The notes under the pieces were generated by a model that saw only the letters and a program-made list of their open reading frames with translations, was not told the DNA's origin and made no database searches. The position numbers and the translations under genes were made by a program. A DNA stretch of 52,418 nt from Flavobacterium azizsancarii (GTDB taxonomy: Bacteria; Bacteroidota; Bacteroidia; Flavobacteriales; Flavobacteriaceae), in assembly GCF_027980145.1 (NCBI RefSeq), contig NZ_JAMZNK010000039.1:1-52418 (forward strand), written 5' to 3'. The first letter of the stretch is position 1. Each line of letters starts with the position of its first letter. Shown one piece after another: positions 34,697 through 43,730 of this stretch.

Positions 34697-37126
34697 TTAT
34701 TCGTATTTTAAATATTTCAAGATGTCTATTTTAGTTACCTGATAGGCTTTTGTTAAAACAATTATTAAGGTCAGAGCCAACAAAGAAATCAGCGCAATAC
34801 TAAACGGAATAACCGAAACATTGATTCTAAAAGCAAAATCCTCCAGCCACTTTTGCAATAAAATGTAAGCAGGTATGATGCCAATTACAAAACCTATTAG
34901 GCAAAAAACAACATATTGTTTTGAAAGATCTTTTAGCAGAGCATCAGTTTCGGCGCCCAATGTTTTTCTAATCGCAATTTCTTTCAATCGTCGCTCCATC
35001 GAAAAAGAAGCTAAAGCGAATAGTCCAAAAATGGCAATTATGATTACTACAAGATTCAGAATAAAAAATAAATCTTTCTGTTTTACCTGTTCCTGATAGG
35101 TTTTGGCAAATCCCTTATTTACAAATTCATATTGAAAAGGATAATCCTGATTGATGTTTTTCTCCCAGTATGTTTTTAGTTTATCTAAAGTTCCGGTTAA
35201 ATTATTTGGAGAAACCTTTACATAAATATTGTCAAAATTATTCCATTTTAAGGTTTTTATGCTGATAAAGACCATAGGCGGAACTTTATTTTGAAATCCT
35301 GTAATGTGAAAGTCTTTAACAACTCCTACAATTTTAAATTTCAAGTTTCCTTTTTCATTTCCCCAACCGGAACTTATTATCGTGTTTATGGGGTTTTTAA
35401 GTCCCAGTGTTTTAGCGAGTGTCTCATTTATGAGCCAATTGCTAATTGTGTCCGAAGCATATTTTGGAGATAAATCGCGTCCTTTTACAATCTTAATTTT
35501 CATCATGTCCAGAAAACCAAAATCCATATCAACGTTTCTAGGCTGTACAAAAACACCATTGTATGTAAATCCGGAACTTGAATTGGTACTATTACCAAAA
35601 GAACCTGCAAAAGTAGATACGTCCTGAACACCGGATAGTTTAAGGAGTTCTTGTTTTATAGTCAGATATTGTTGTATTTTTTTATTGCGATCTGGAGATT
35701 TTAAAGGAATTTTGATTACCTGATCCCCGGTAAAACCAAGATCTTTATTCATCATATAATTTACCTGCGAGTTGACAATCAAGGCGCCAATGATAAAAAA
35801 GGCAGCAATACCAAATTGAAAAATCAACATTGAATTTCGAATCCAGATACCGCTTTTGCTTCTGGAGAAGTTGCCTTTTAAAACCTTTAAAGTTTCAAAA
35901 TTTGAAATATAAACCGCCGGGAATATGCCTGCAAGAACAATTACTAATCCAAAGATAAAAATAAGCTGCAGGTAAAATTCGCTGCCATTCATGGTCAAAG
36001 ATTTCCTTAGGAAGTTATTGTAGTATGGTAAAGAAAGTTCTACTATTGCCAGAGCAAAAAGAATAGCTAAAACAACAATAATAGCCGTTTCGAATATAAA
36101 TTGGGCTATGATTTGCGTTTTGCTTGCCCCTACAATTTTACGGACACCTACTTCTTTAGCACGTTTAACAGCAGAAGCGGTTGCCAGATTAATATAGTTT
36201 ACAAGTGATAAAATTAAAATCAATATAGATAAACCTACCATGATGTAGAGCAATTGCAGATTGCCTTTTCCTTCTGGAAAATTGACTCCTGCAGTAGATT
36301 TTGTACCATACAAGCGTGCCTTGTCTAAGGGATCGAGAATAACCTTAACCTCGCCATTTTCCTTCACATATTCTTCAGGTGTCTGACCATTTGCTTTAGC
36401 GTCTTTCATGGTTCTGTTAACAAAATTTACATTTTGCATCTTCTTCAAAAGTGATTCCTCACTAGTGCCTTTCCTCACTTTAATCATCAGGGTGTAATTA
36501 AAATTTCCCCAGTTGTTAGCGTCACCATCTTCTAATAAGCCTCCAAAAACATAATTTGGTTCAATAGAAGAAGGGCTCATAACTTTATAAACAGATTTTA
36601 TAACATAAGATTTGTTATCATTTATAACGATTTTGCCAATAGGATCTTCATTTTTAAATATTTTTTTAGCCTCGTCTTCTGAAATGGCTACACTATTTTT
36701 TTCTTTAAGGATGTCTTTTTTTGCCCCTTTTACAATAGGAAAAGGAAAAGCATCAAAAAAGTCATAATCAGCGACTATAATTTTTTTACCCATCCATTTT
36801 TGATTCTGATATTTTATTATCTCCTCATAATACCAGCTATCAAAAAAGCAAATAGATTCGATTTCGGGAATTGTTGCTTTACAGGTAACTCCAAAAGGAA
36901 TTGTACTTGATGGCCAGATATCTCCAGTTGCCCCAATTTTATTCAGTACCTGATACACGTTTTCTTTCTCAGGATTCCATTGGTCGTATGTATTTTCGTT
37001 ATTCCAGTATAAAATGGCGAAAATCACTCCGGCGATTCCAATGCTTAGCCCTAGAACATTTAAAAATGAAAACAATTTGTTTTGTTTTAAATGATATATG
37101 AATATTTTAAACCAGTTAAAAATCAT
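34697..37126 (-). CDS. ABC transporter permease, FtsX/MacB type
   Basis: The 809-residue protein has the MacB architecture twice: an N-terminal TM (LNVLGLSIGIAGVIFAILYW), a large periplasmic domain, and a three-TM FtsX block at ~285-410. A second such set follows, from ~430 to the last TM near 775-800 (VIPFSIALISLLALTLIIVL). The phrase VKRAKEVGVRKIVGASKTQII is the cytoplasmic coupling helix, repeated as ERRLKEIAIRKTLGAETDALL. It is the last gene of the efflux operon. Substrates of such Bacteroidota transporters are mostly unknown, and lipids, peptides or antibiotics are possible. Confidence 0.88.
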   Translation of the reverse strand: MIFNWFKIFIYHLKQNKLFSFLNVLGLSIGIAGVIFAILYWNNENTYDQWNPEKENVYQVLNKIGATGDIWPSSTIPFGVTCKATIPEIESICFFDSWYYEEIIKYQNQKWMGKKIIVADYDFFDAFPFPIVKGAKKDILKEKNSVAISEDEAKKIFKNEDPIGKIVINDNKSYVIKSVYKVMSPSSIEPNYVFGGLLEDGDANNWGNFNYTLMIKVRKGTSEESLLKKMQNVNFVNRTMKDAKANGQTPEEYVKENGEVKVILDPLDKARLYGTKSTAGVNFPEGKGNLQLLYIMVGLSILILILSLVNYINLATASAVKRAKEVGVRKIVGASKTQIIAQFIFETAIIVVLAILFALAIVELSLPYYNNFLRKSLTMNGSEFYLQLIFIFGLVIVLAGIFPAVYISNFETLKVLKGNFSRSKSGIWIRNSMLIFQFGIAAFFIIGALIVNSQVNYMMNKDLGFTGDQVIKIPLKSPDRNKKIQQYLTIKQELLKLSGVQDVSTFAGSFGNSTNSSSGFTYNGVFVQPRNVDMDFGFLDMMKIKIVKGRDLSPKYASDTISNWLINETLAKTLGLKNPINTIISSGWGNEKGNLKFKIVGVVKDFHITGFQNKVPPMVFISIKTLKWNNFDNIYVKVSPNNLTGTLDKLKTYWEKNINQDYPFQYEFVNKGFAKTYQEQVKQKDLFFILNLVVIIIAIFGLFALASFSMERRLKEIAIRKTLGAETDALLKDLSKQYVVFCLIGFVIGIIPAYILLQKWLEDFAFRINVSVIPFSIALISLLALTLIIVLTKAYQVTKIDILKYLKYE

Positions 37127-37172
37127 GTTGTATTTTTTATATTATTATAGTTGCTTTAAAAACCTGTTGGTT

Positions 37173-37244
37173 TTATATCGTTGCCAGTACTTTGCAAACA
37201 AATCCCACTAGAAATAAGATTGCGGTTACAATAAATTTTATCAT
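37173..37244 (-). CDS. Possible 23-residue membrane peptide in the ABC operon
   Basis: Between the ATPase and permease genes a small frame reads MIKFIVTAILFLVGFVCKVL then ATI and stop. It is almost one hydrophobic helix with Lys near both ends. It starts 8 bases after the ATPase stop and ends 46 bases before the permease start. Small single-helix peptides encoded in transporter operons can be subunits, as with KdpF. Conservation would be needed to support it, so confidence is low. Confidence 0.35.
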   Translation of the reverse strand: MIKFIVTAILFLVGFVCKVLATI

Positions 37245-37251
37245 TTTGTGA

Positions 37252-37959
37252 TTATTTAGCGTCCATAAAAACATCAACATTTCTCTGATTTAATCGCTCA
37301 GAGAATATAACACCATCTTTCATATGAATCGTTCTTTGCGAAAACGAAGCATCATAATCAGAGTGCGTAACCATCAAAATTGTGGCACCTTTTGCATGCA
37401 AATCTGTCAAAAGTTCCATTACTTCATTACCATTTTTACTATCCAAATTTCCTGTAGGCTCATCGGCAAGAATGATTTTAGGATCGTTTACCAAAGCTCT
37501 TGCAACTGCAACCCTTTGTTGTTGTCCTCCTGAAAGTTGTTGTGGAAAGTGTTTTAATCGATGTGAGATATTAAGCTTCTCGGCAATCGCTTCAATTTTT
37601 TGTTTTCGATCCGATGCTTTTACATTGTTGTAAAGCAAAGGCAGCTCGATATTATCATAAACAGAAAGTTCATCGATTAAGTTGAAGTTTTGAAATATAA
37701 AACCAATATTTTCTTTACGAACAACAGCTCTTCCTTTCTCTTTCAAACCCACCATTTCCTGGTCTAATAGTTTGTAACTTCCACCAGTAGCACTGTCCAG
37801 AAGTCCGATGATGTTTAATAAAGTCGATTTCCCGCAACCCGAAGGTCCCATAATAGTAAGGAAATCTCCTTTTTTAATTTCTAAAGTAATCCCGCTTAAA
37901 GCTGCCGTTTCTACTTCTTCTGTTCTAAAAACTTTGGTTAAATTTTGAATTGTTATCAT
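37252..37959 (-). CDS. ABC transporter ATP-binding protein, MacB/LolD type
   Basis: The 235-residue ATPase has Walker A GPSGCGKST near residues 39-47, the signature LSGGQQQRVAVARALVNDP, and Walker B IILADEPTGNLDS. The short, complete form with 'EPTGNLDS' is typical of LolD/MacB ATPases that pair with FtsX-like permeases. It lies between the adaptor and permease genes on the same strand, so the three form one exporter. Confidence 0.93.
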   Translation of the reverse strand: MITIQNLTKVFRTEEVETAALSGITLEIKKGDFLTIMGPSGCGKSTLLNIIGLLDSATGGSYKLLDQEMVGLKEKGRAVVRKENIGFIFQNFNLIDELSVYDNIELPLLYNNVKASDRKQKIEAIAEKLNISHRLKHFPQQLSGGQQQRVAVARALVNDPKIILADEPTGNLDSKNGNEVMELLTDLHAKGATILMVTHSDYDASFSQRTIHMKDGVIFSERLNQRNVDVFMDAK

Positions 37960-38087
37960 AGTTTTAAAATTTTAGTTGTTATTGATTGTATTTTTTGATT
38001 GATGATTGAAACTTTATTAATTGTGAATTATTAATTGTGAATTAAACCGCGACCGCGACCGCGACTGAAAACTGCGACTGAAAACTA

Positions 38088-39332
38088 TTACTGAGAACTA
38101 ATCGACAACTCCTCGATATCTTTGTAATCCGTATAAGATGAGGTAATCACAGATTCTCCTTCTTTCAAACCTTCCAGAACTTCGTAATACGAAGGATTTT
38201 CACGTCCTAGCTTTATATTTCTTCTTATAGCTTTGTTTCCTTTTACTACAAATATCCATTTTCCTGCTGTTTCCTGATTAAAACTTCCTTTTTGCACAAC
38301 AAGAGTTTTATTTTTCTCTGATAAAATTAGTTTTACGCCAAAACTTAATCCGTCTTGTAATGCAATATCTTCTTTAGACGTAAAAGCCAATTCTACTATA
38401 AAATGTCCGCCTTTAACCTCTGGGATTACTTTGGTTACCAGAACTTCAAGATTTTTACCTTTAAATTCTACTTGACCTTTTAAGCCTTCGCGTATTTTTT
38501 CCAGATAAAATTCATCTACATCTGCTGTTAGCTTATAGCCCTGTTTAGAATCTATTCTTCCGATGCTCTCGCCAGCCTGAAATGTCTTTCCTAAAACCGG
38601 TTGAAACGATGTTAATCTACCGGATTCCGGCGCTATAATCAGGAAATTCTTTTTATTGTTTCTCAAAATATCTAAACTTTTTTCCATGGTTTGGATTGAA
38701 TTATTGATTTGAGAAATCTGAACCTGATTCGTTTGTTTCTCTTTTTGAATACTTTGCTGAATCGTTCTTTTGCGTTCCTCCTGAAAACGTAAGCTTTCTT
38801 TGAAATTATTCCAGTCATTTCTCGAAATCACTTCTTTTTCATATAATCGTGCATTCATGTCGTACAACCTTTTAGCATCATTATAATCATGTTCGATCAA
38901 AACTAAATCTTTTGTCAAATTTAATTCCTGATTTCTAATGTTTAGTTTTCCGGTGTTCAAATTATTGATTTGCTCAATAATTGCTGTTTCCTGAGTTAGG
39001 TAATTCAATTCAGTATTTGGGTTGTATAAACGGGCCAATGATTGACCTTTGGTAACCATCGCACCATTTTCTACAAAAATCTCTTTTACAGATCCACCTT
39101 CAGTAACATTTACAAGCATTACATTCAAAGGTTCTACTTTGGCCTGAAAAACAACGAAATCTTCAAAAAAAGCTTTTTCAACTTTCTGAATACTTAGTTC
39201 TTCGGCTTTTACATTTAAACTTCTTTTGGTGTTAAACGAAAAAAAGATGATTGTTGCCAAAACTAAAAAAACTCCAATTGCTATTGTGAGATACCTAAAT
39301 TTTCTATTTTTACGAGGAATTACTTTGTCCAT
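38088..39332 (-). CDS. Periplasmic adaptor of an ABC efflux system (HlyD/RND-adaptor family)
   Basis: The 414-residue protein has one N-terminal TM (YLTIAIGVFLVLATIIFFSF), a split lipoyl domain at ~75-115 and ~240-270, and a long coiled-coil hairpin between (residues ~115-235, with many Gln, Glu and Asn). C-terminal beta-barrel and membrane-proximal domains follow. It would bridge the permease to an outer-membrane channel. No TolC-like gene is in the operon. It is the first gene of the unit, with the sigma-54-like promoter at 39361-39377 just upstream. Confidence 0.85.
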   Translation of the reverse strand: MDKVIPRKNRKFRYLTIAIGVFLVLATIIFFSFNTKRSLNVKAEELSIQKVEKAFFEDFVVFQAKVEPLNVMLVNVTEGGSVKEIFVENGAMVTKGQSLARLYNPNTELNYLTQETAIIEQINNLNTGKLNIRNQELNLTKDLVLIEHDYNDAKRLYDMNARLYEKEVISRNDWNNFKESLRFQEERKRTIQQSIQKEKQTNQVQISQINNSIQTMEKSLDILRNNKKNFLIIAPESGRLTSFQPVLGKTFQAGESIGRIDSKQGYKLTADVDEFYLEKIREGLKGQVEFKGKNLEVLVTKVIPEVKGGHFIVELAFTSKEDIALQDGLSFGVKLILSEKNKTLVVQKGSFNQETAGKWIFVVKGNKAIRRNIKLGRENPSYYEVLEGLKEGESVITSSYTDYKDIEELSISSQ

Positions 39333-39360
39333 TTCTTTAATAATTTACTGATAGTCAATA

Positions 39361-39377
39361 GGTAAATACTGTGCCAT
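39361..39377 (-). promoter_or_regulatory. Candidate sigma-54 promoter of the efflux operon
   Basis: On the minus strand the sequence is ATGGCACAGTATTTACC. The -24 element TGGCAC is perfect. The -12 element is TTAC where TTGC is expected, with correct spacing. Transcription would start near 39350, 18 bases before the adaptor gene. The adjacent gene encodes a sigma-54-dependent regulator, which makes the site more credible. One mismatch at -12 keeps confidence moderate. Confidence 0.55.
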
Positions 39378-39440
39378 AAAATTTATTATTTGTAAAGTAT
39401 TGATTTTAAAGAAGCTTTAGAAACCATTCAAAAAAAGGAC

Positions 39441-39478
39441 TGTTCGATAATGAACAGTTGACCGTTCATTATCGAACA
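39441..39478. promoter_or_regulatory. Perfect 15-bp palindrome, candidate enhancer site of the NtrC-type regulator
   Basis: TGTTCGATAATGAAC (39441-39455) and GTTCATTATCGAACA (39464-39478) are exact complements with an 8-base centre. The centre is about 85 bases upstream of the candidate -24 element and ends 12 bases before the regulator's ATG. The size and distance suit a dimer-binding upstream activating sequence. It could also mediate autoregulation. Confidence 0.7.
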
Positions 39479-39490
39479 AAAAAAGATATC

Positions 39491-40837
39491 ATGCGAAGAA
39501 AACTAGCCCAAATATTAATCGTTGACGATCAGGAAGAAATTCTTTTTTCGGCAAAAATGATTCTCAAAAAACATTTCGAGACGATTTTTACAGCAAATAA
39601 TCCCAAAAAAATCATTTCTATTTTGAATGAAAATGAAATAAACGTGGTTTTATTAGACATGAATTATCGAATTGGTTTTGAAGATGGGCGAGAAGGCATT
39701 CATTGGCTCAAAGAAATTAAAACGCTTTCGCCACAAACAGTAGTGATTTTAATGACCGCTTTTGGTAAAATTGATACTGCCGTTGAAGGCATAAAAATTG
39801 GTGCTTTTGATTATGTTTTGAAGCCCTGGAATAACGAAAAGTTGCTCGAAATAATAGACAAGGCTGTCGCCGAAAGCAGAAAAAACAGCAAAAAGGTTGT
39901 AATAGAAAAAGTAGAGAAAAATTATTTCGTTGGCAGTTCTCTAAAAATAAAACAATCTTATTCGATTGCTGAAAAAGTTGCAAAAACAGATGCGAATGTC
40001 TTGATTTTAGGCGAAAACGGAACGGGAAAATATGTTTTTGCCGAATTTATTCACCAGAATTCAGAACGAAAAACACAGCCTTTTGTTCATGTTGATTTAG
40101 GCTCTTTGAGTGACAATTTATTCGAAAGTGAACTTTTTGGTTATGCCAAAGGAGCTTTTACAGATGCGAAATCAGATACGCCAGGAAGATTCGAAACCGC
40201 TTCAGGAGGAACTATTTTTTTGGATGAAATAGGTAATATTCCGCTTCATCTGCAATCCAAATTATTGCATGTTTTGCAAACCAAAACCGTTACGCGTTTG
40301 GGCGAAAGTAAAGCAAGACCTTTAAACGTTCGTATTATTGCAGCAACAAACAGTGATTTAAAAGCTGAGGTTAAAAACAAAACCTTTCGCGAAGATTTAT
40401 TGTACCGAATAAATACGATGGAAATTTATTTGCCTTCGTTACGCGAACGAAAAGATGATATTGTACCAATGGCACACTTTATTCTGGATAAAATTGCAGA
40501 AAAATACAATCAGGAAAACTGGCATTTTGAAGAAAATGTTGGATCTTATTTAGAGAAATATCCTTGGAAAGGAAACATTCGTGAACTTGAAAATAAAATC
40601 GAACGCGCCTTAATCTTAGCAGATAATAATACAATTGCCGTAACCGATTTAGATATTCTTGATTTTGAGGAAATTCAGGAAAATGATGAAAACCCGTTAT
40701 CTGAAATGGAAAAAAATGCGATCGAAAAAATACTTTTCAAACACAACGGAAATATCAGTAAAACAGCTGAAGAGCTTGGTTTGTCAAGAGCAGCTTTGTA
40801 CAGAAGAATCGAGAAATACGATTTAAAGAATATTTAA
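39491..40837 (+). CDS. Sigma-54-dependent response regulator (NtrC/AtoC type)
   Basis: The product is 448 residues from the ATG at 39491. A longer frame begins inside the palindrome and is unlikely. The receiver domain (ILIVDDQEEIL; phosphoacceptor Asp56 in LLDMNYR) is followed by an AAA+ domain: Walker A GENGTGK, ELFGYAKGAFTDAKSD (the sigma-54-contacting loop, GAFTDA rather than GAFTGA), and RFETASGGTIFLDEIG. It ends in a Fis-type helix-turn-helix (ISKTAEELGLSRAALYRRI). It should activate sigma-54 promoters, most likely the divergent efflux operon. The kinase gene follows. Confidence 0.93.
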   Translation: MRRKLAQILIVDDQEEILFSAKMILKKHFETIFTANNPKKIISILNENEINVVLLDMNYRIGFEDGREGIHWLKEIKTLSPQTVVILMTAFGKIDTAVEGIKIGAFDYVLKPWNNEKLLEIIDKAVAESRKNSKKVVIEKVEKNYFVGSSLKIKQSYSIAEKVAKTDANVLILGENGTGKYVFAEFIHQNSERKTQPFVHVDLGSLSDNLFESELFGYAKGAFTDAKSDTPGRFETASGGTIFLDEIGNIPLHLQSKLLHVLQTKTVTRLGESKARPLNVRIIAATNSDLKAEVKNKTFREDLLYRINTMEIYLPSLRERKDDIVPMAHFILDKIAEKYNQENWHFEENVGSYLEKYPWKGNIRELENKIERALILADNNTIAVTDLDILDFEEIQENDENPLSEMEKNAIEKILFKHNGNISKTAEELGLSRAALYRRIEKYDLKNI

Positions 40838-40850
40838 ACACAGTGTGATT

Positions 40851-40962
40851 TAACCGCAGAGCACGCAAAGTATTTTTTTTGCTGTGTTTGCAGTTGGCTT
40901 TATTAAGTTCGCAAAGCTGTTGTTGCGAACCTTGCGTAAATCCTTTGCGACCTTTGCGGTTA
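40851..40962. repeat. Nested CCGCAAAG inverted repeat between regulator and kinase genes
   Basis: The outer arms TAACCGCAGAGCACGCAAAG (40851-40870) and CTTTGCGACCTTTGCGGTTA (40943-40962) pair, and the inner AAGTTCGCAAAGCTG (about 40905-40919) pairs with TTGCGAACCTT (40923-40933). These are the same words as in 19811-20079. The element sits between two genes of one operon. Confidence 0.75.
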
Positions 40963-40999
40963 AATTTTTCAGCATTATTAAGTATAAAAAAATGAAACA

Positions 41000-42325
41000 A
41001 TGAAAAACTGGAAATTCTATAATGCTTTGTTTGTAAGGGTTCTGTTTGTTATGATACCCTTTTTCTTTTGTGTTTTTTTGATTTACAAAGGATTGTATTA
41101 CAATGCTGTTTTAGTTGGTTTCTTTGTTTTGCTAATGCTTTCTGAAATGTATTTTTATATCAAAAAGCAATCCTCGTTTTATGATAAAATTTTGCTTTCG
41201 ATTTTGCAAAATGATTTTTCAACTAATTTTCCGGAACAACAAAAAAAGGAAAATTTTCAGAATTTATCTCTTTTATACAATAAGTTAAAATTTCAGCAAC
41301 AAGAGCAAACTTCAAAACAGCTTATTTATCAATCGATTTTAAATAATATTGATACGGCAGCTTTAATTCTAGAGAAAGAAGATGACGATTGGAGTATTTT
41401 TTTAATGAATGATTGTTTTTCGAGTTTGTTTAAAGTTCCAAAAGTAAGTCATTGGAATTATCTTAAAAACTATTTGCCATCACTTTGCGATGAAATTGAA
41501 AATGTTGGTTTTACAGAGTTAAAATCAGCAATTTCGATTAAAATTGAAGATCAGGATTTGCAGACTTTTATGTTGCAGACTTCCTATACAAAAACATACG
41601 AAAAAGAATATTTTATCATTTTATTGGATAGTATTCAGCGTGTGATTGAGAAAAAGGAAAAAGAAGCCTGGATCAATTTAATGAAAATTATTTCGCATGA
41701 GCTAATGAATTCGTTGACGCCAATTCGTGCACTTTCGCAGAATCTTCTTCAAATTGTCGATCAGGAACAATTAGAAGAAGATGATTTTGATGACATAAAA
41801 AGCAGTATTTCGACCATTATAAATCGAAGTGATCACTTGCAGGTATTTGTAGAAAATTACCGAAAACTCGCCATGTTGCCAACGCCAACGAAACAAATGA
41901 CGCCAATAAATGTACTTTTTGAAGATTGTATGCGAATCATGAGTCCAATTTTGAAAGCGGAAAATATCGAATTAGTAAATGATATTAATAGTTCAAGATC
42001 TATTTTGATTGACAAAAACCAAATGGAACAAGTGATTATTAATTTAATCACAAACAGTATATATGCCTTAAAAGAAAAGGCCGAAAAGAAAATGTTCTTA
42101 TCAAGTTACACAGAAAATAATCGCTTTTTTATCACCATTTCAGACAACGGAAAAGGAATTGATCAGGAAATTCGAGACAAAGTATTCTTGCCCTTTTTTA
42201 CCACCAGAAAAGATGGCGCCGGAATTGGTTTAACACTTTCTAAAAACATTATAGAAGCACACGGCGGTTACTTAAGCTACCAAACCGATGAAGATAAAAC
42301 GAGCTTTGTGATTTGTTTGATTTGA
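41000..42325 (+). CDS. Sensor histidine kinase
   Basis: The 441-residue kinase has two N-terminal TM segments (residues ~8-45) with almost no periplasmic loop, a PAS-like region (~110-210), and a HisKA/HATPase core. The phosphorylated His233 is in IISHELMNSLTPIRALSQN. The N box is NLITNSIYALKEKA, G1 is ISDNGKGID and G2 is GAGIGLTLSKNIIEAHGG. It is the partner of the NtrC-type regulator upstream. The lack of a periplasmic domain suggests it senses a membrane or cytosolic signal. Confidence 0.92.
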   Translation: MKNWKFYNALFVRVLFVMIPFFFCVFLIYKGLYYNAVLVGFFVLLMLSEMYFYIKKQSSFYDKILLSILQNDFSTNFPEQQKKENFQNLSLLYNKLKFQQQEQTSKQLIYQSILNNIDTAALILEKEDDDWSIFLMNDCFSSLFKVPKVSHWNYLKNYLPSLCDEIENVGFTELKSAISIKIEDQDLQTFMLQTSYTKTYEKEYFIILLDSIQRVIEKKEKEAWINLMKIISHELMNSLTPIRALSQNLLQIVDQEQLEEDDFDDIKSSISTIINRSDHLQVFVENYRKLAMLPTPTKQMTPINVLFEDCMRIMSPILKAENIELVNDINSSRSILIDKNQMEQVIINLITNSIYALKEKAEKKMFLSSYTENNRFFITISDNGKGIDQEIRDKVFLPFFTTRKDGAGIGLTLSKNIIEAHGGYLSYQTDEDKTSFVICLI

Positions 42326-42332
42326 TTTTTGA

Positions 42333-42541
42333 ACCATATAAGTGATATAGGTTCATATTAAGCATTGTACATAAATCTCTTGCAAAGTCGTGAAATTATT
42401 TTTATTAATCGCGCAAAGTCGCAGAGTCGCAAAGAAAAACTTAAAAAGAATAAAAAACTTTGCGGCTTCGCGACTTTGCGCGATTAAAAAGACAAAGTAA
42501 ATCAAGCCATACTTTAAATGAACTTATATCACTTATATGGT
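42333..42541. repeat. Two-level inverted-repeat element (ACCATATAAGTGATATA outer, GCAAAGTC inner)
   Basis: The outer arms are ACCATATAAGTGATATAGGT (from 42333) and its near-exact complement ending in CACTTATATGGT at 42541. The inner arms are about 30 bases each, 42405-42434 (from TTAATCGCGCAAAGTCGCAG) and 42458-42487, near complements. A related element lies at 47077-47294. It fills the gap between the kinase and alkyltransferase-like genes. Confidence 0.8.
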
Positions 42542-42554
42542 GAAACTAACCCCA

Positions 42555-42881
42555 TTAAAATTCAATTTCTGGCGCCCAAAAATGTTTTTCTAAATCTATA
42601 ATCTGATTGTCTTTTATAACAATACCTTCACTTTCGAGAAGTTGCTGCATTAAATTAGTTCCGTCAAAATGGTGTTTTCCAGTCAAAAGCCCTTTTCTGT
42701 TTACGACCCTGTGAGCCGGAACATCGTCCATATTATGACAGGCATTCATTGCCCAACCCACCATTCGGGCAGAACGAGCCGTTCCTAAAGCTTTCGCAAT
42801 AGCGCCATAAGAAGTTACTTTTCCGTACGGAATTTGTCTGGCGATCGTATAAACTCTTTCAAAAAAATTATCTTCAGCCAT
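42555..42881 (-). CDS. Alkyltransferase-like protein (ATL) without the active Cys
   Basis: The 108-residue protein is the DNA-binding part of O6-alkylguanine DNA alkyltransferase (IPYGKVTSYGAIAKALGTARSARMVGWAMNA). The active-site PCHRV motif is replaced by PAHRVV (VPAHRVVNRKG), so it cannot accept an alkyl group. ATL proteins instead bind O6-alkylguanine, flip it and recruit nucleotide excision repair. The missing Cys, short length and 'RKGLLTGKHHFDG' are all consistent with an ATL rather than MGMT. Confidence 0.9.
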   Translation of the reverse strand: MAEDNFFERVYTIARQIPYGKVTSYGAIAKALGTARSARMVGWAMNACHNMDDVPAHRVVNRKGLLTGKHHFDGTNLMQQLLESEGIVIKDNQIIDLEKHFWAPEIEF

Positions 42882-43052
42882 ATGTTTAGATTATTTTACC
42901 ATTAAGATATTAAGGTTCATTAAGGCAAAGTGTAACTTTTTATTGAAAAAACAATTAAGAAAGTGAAGTTTTATAAAGTCGGGCTTAATTTCTCTTAATC
43001 TCTTAATGGTTCAATATTATAAAATCTAAATTTTAATCTTTAGAAAATATTT

Positions 43053-43688
43053 TTACCCAAAGTAGTAACTCAAGATATTAAAAAGCGTTGCAATAGCAAT
43101 TAATCCCGTGATGCTTCCTATTATAGTATTCATGTTTCGCATGAGGTAATCAGTTTTCTTTTCGATTCTTCCAAAGAAACCAATATAGCTGTACAAAGCA
43201 GCAAACGAACCCAAAACAGATCCGAATACAAAAGTGAAAATAATGTTGTTTTCGAATGCAAAAAGATGATAAGAAGCCAGCGTAACACTCACCACAACAT
43301 AATAGGGAATCGGGAAAAAGTTCAGGCCTGAAAGTAACATTCCTAAAAAGAAACGGCTTTTTTTGCTGCTCTTTTTGATCTTCGATTTTTTAGCTTTAGG
43401 TTCCTTAGCGATAAACAAAAAGTAAATCGTTAGAATCGAAAAAATTGCAAACCCAACTTCGCGTAAAAGCGTTACCACATCCGGGCGATTGTCAATTACC
43501 TGAGCAAATAGAACCGCTAGGGAAACCTGAAAAAAGATGACTAAAATCGCACCGGCAACAAACCATAAAGCGTTCTTTTTTCCTTCTTTCATGTTCACTT
43601 TAGCTGCTGTCATGTTGATTAAACCTGGCGGAATAATCCCAATGAAAGCGGCAATAAAACCTGAAAGTAATGGGGTAAGTAATGCCAT
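43053..43688 (-). CDS. LysE family transporter
   Basis: The 211-residue protein has six predicted membrane segments. The N-terminus (LSGFIAAFIGIIPPGLINMTAAKVNMKEGKKNALWFVAGAILVI) carries the PPG motif of the LysE/RhtB superfamily. A lysine-rich loop (EPKAKKSKIKKSSKKSRF) follows the third helix. These proteins export amino acids or related solutes. It is the last of two closely spaced genes; trmB lies 42 bases upstream on the same strand. The substrate is unknown. Confidence 0.8.
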   Translation of the reverse strand: MALLTPLLSGFIAAFIGIIPPGLINMTAAKVNMKEGKKNALWFVAGAILVIFFQVSLAVLFAQVIDNRPDVVTLLREVGFAIFSILTIYFLFIAKEPKAKKSKIKKSSKKSRFFLGMLLSGLNFFPIPYYVVVSVTLASYHLFAFENNIIFTFVFGSVLGSFAALYSYIGFFGRIEKKTDYLMRNMNTIIGSITGLIAIATLFNILSYYFG

Positions 43689-43730
43689 TCAGTTATTTAA
43701 TGGGTTGGAAAAAACGTTCTTAAAATTAAA

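Noticed and set aside
34697..42325. Antibiotic-resistance island or defence system
   Set aside because: The genes form an ordinary efflux and two-component locus with codon use like the neighbours and no mobile-element genes.
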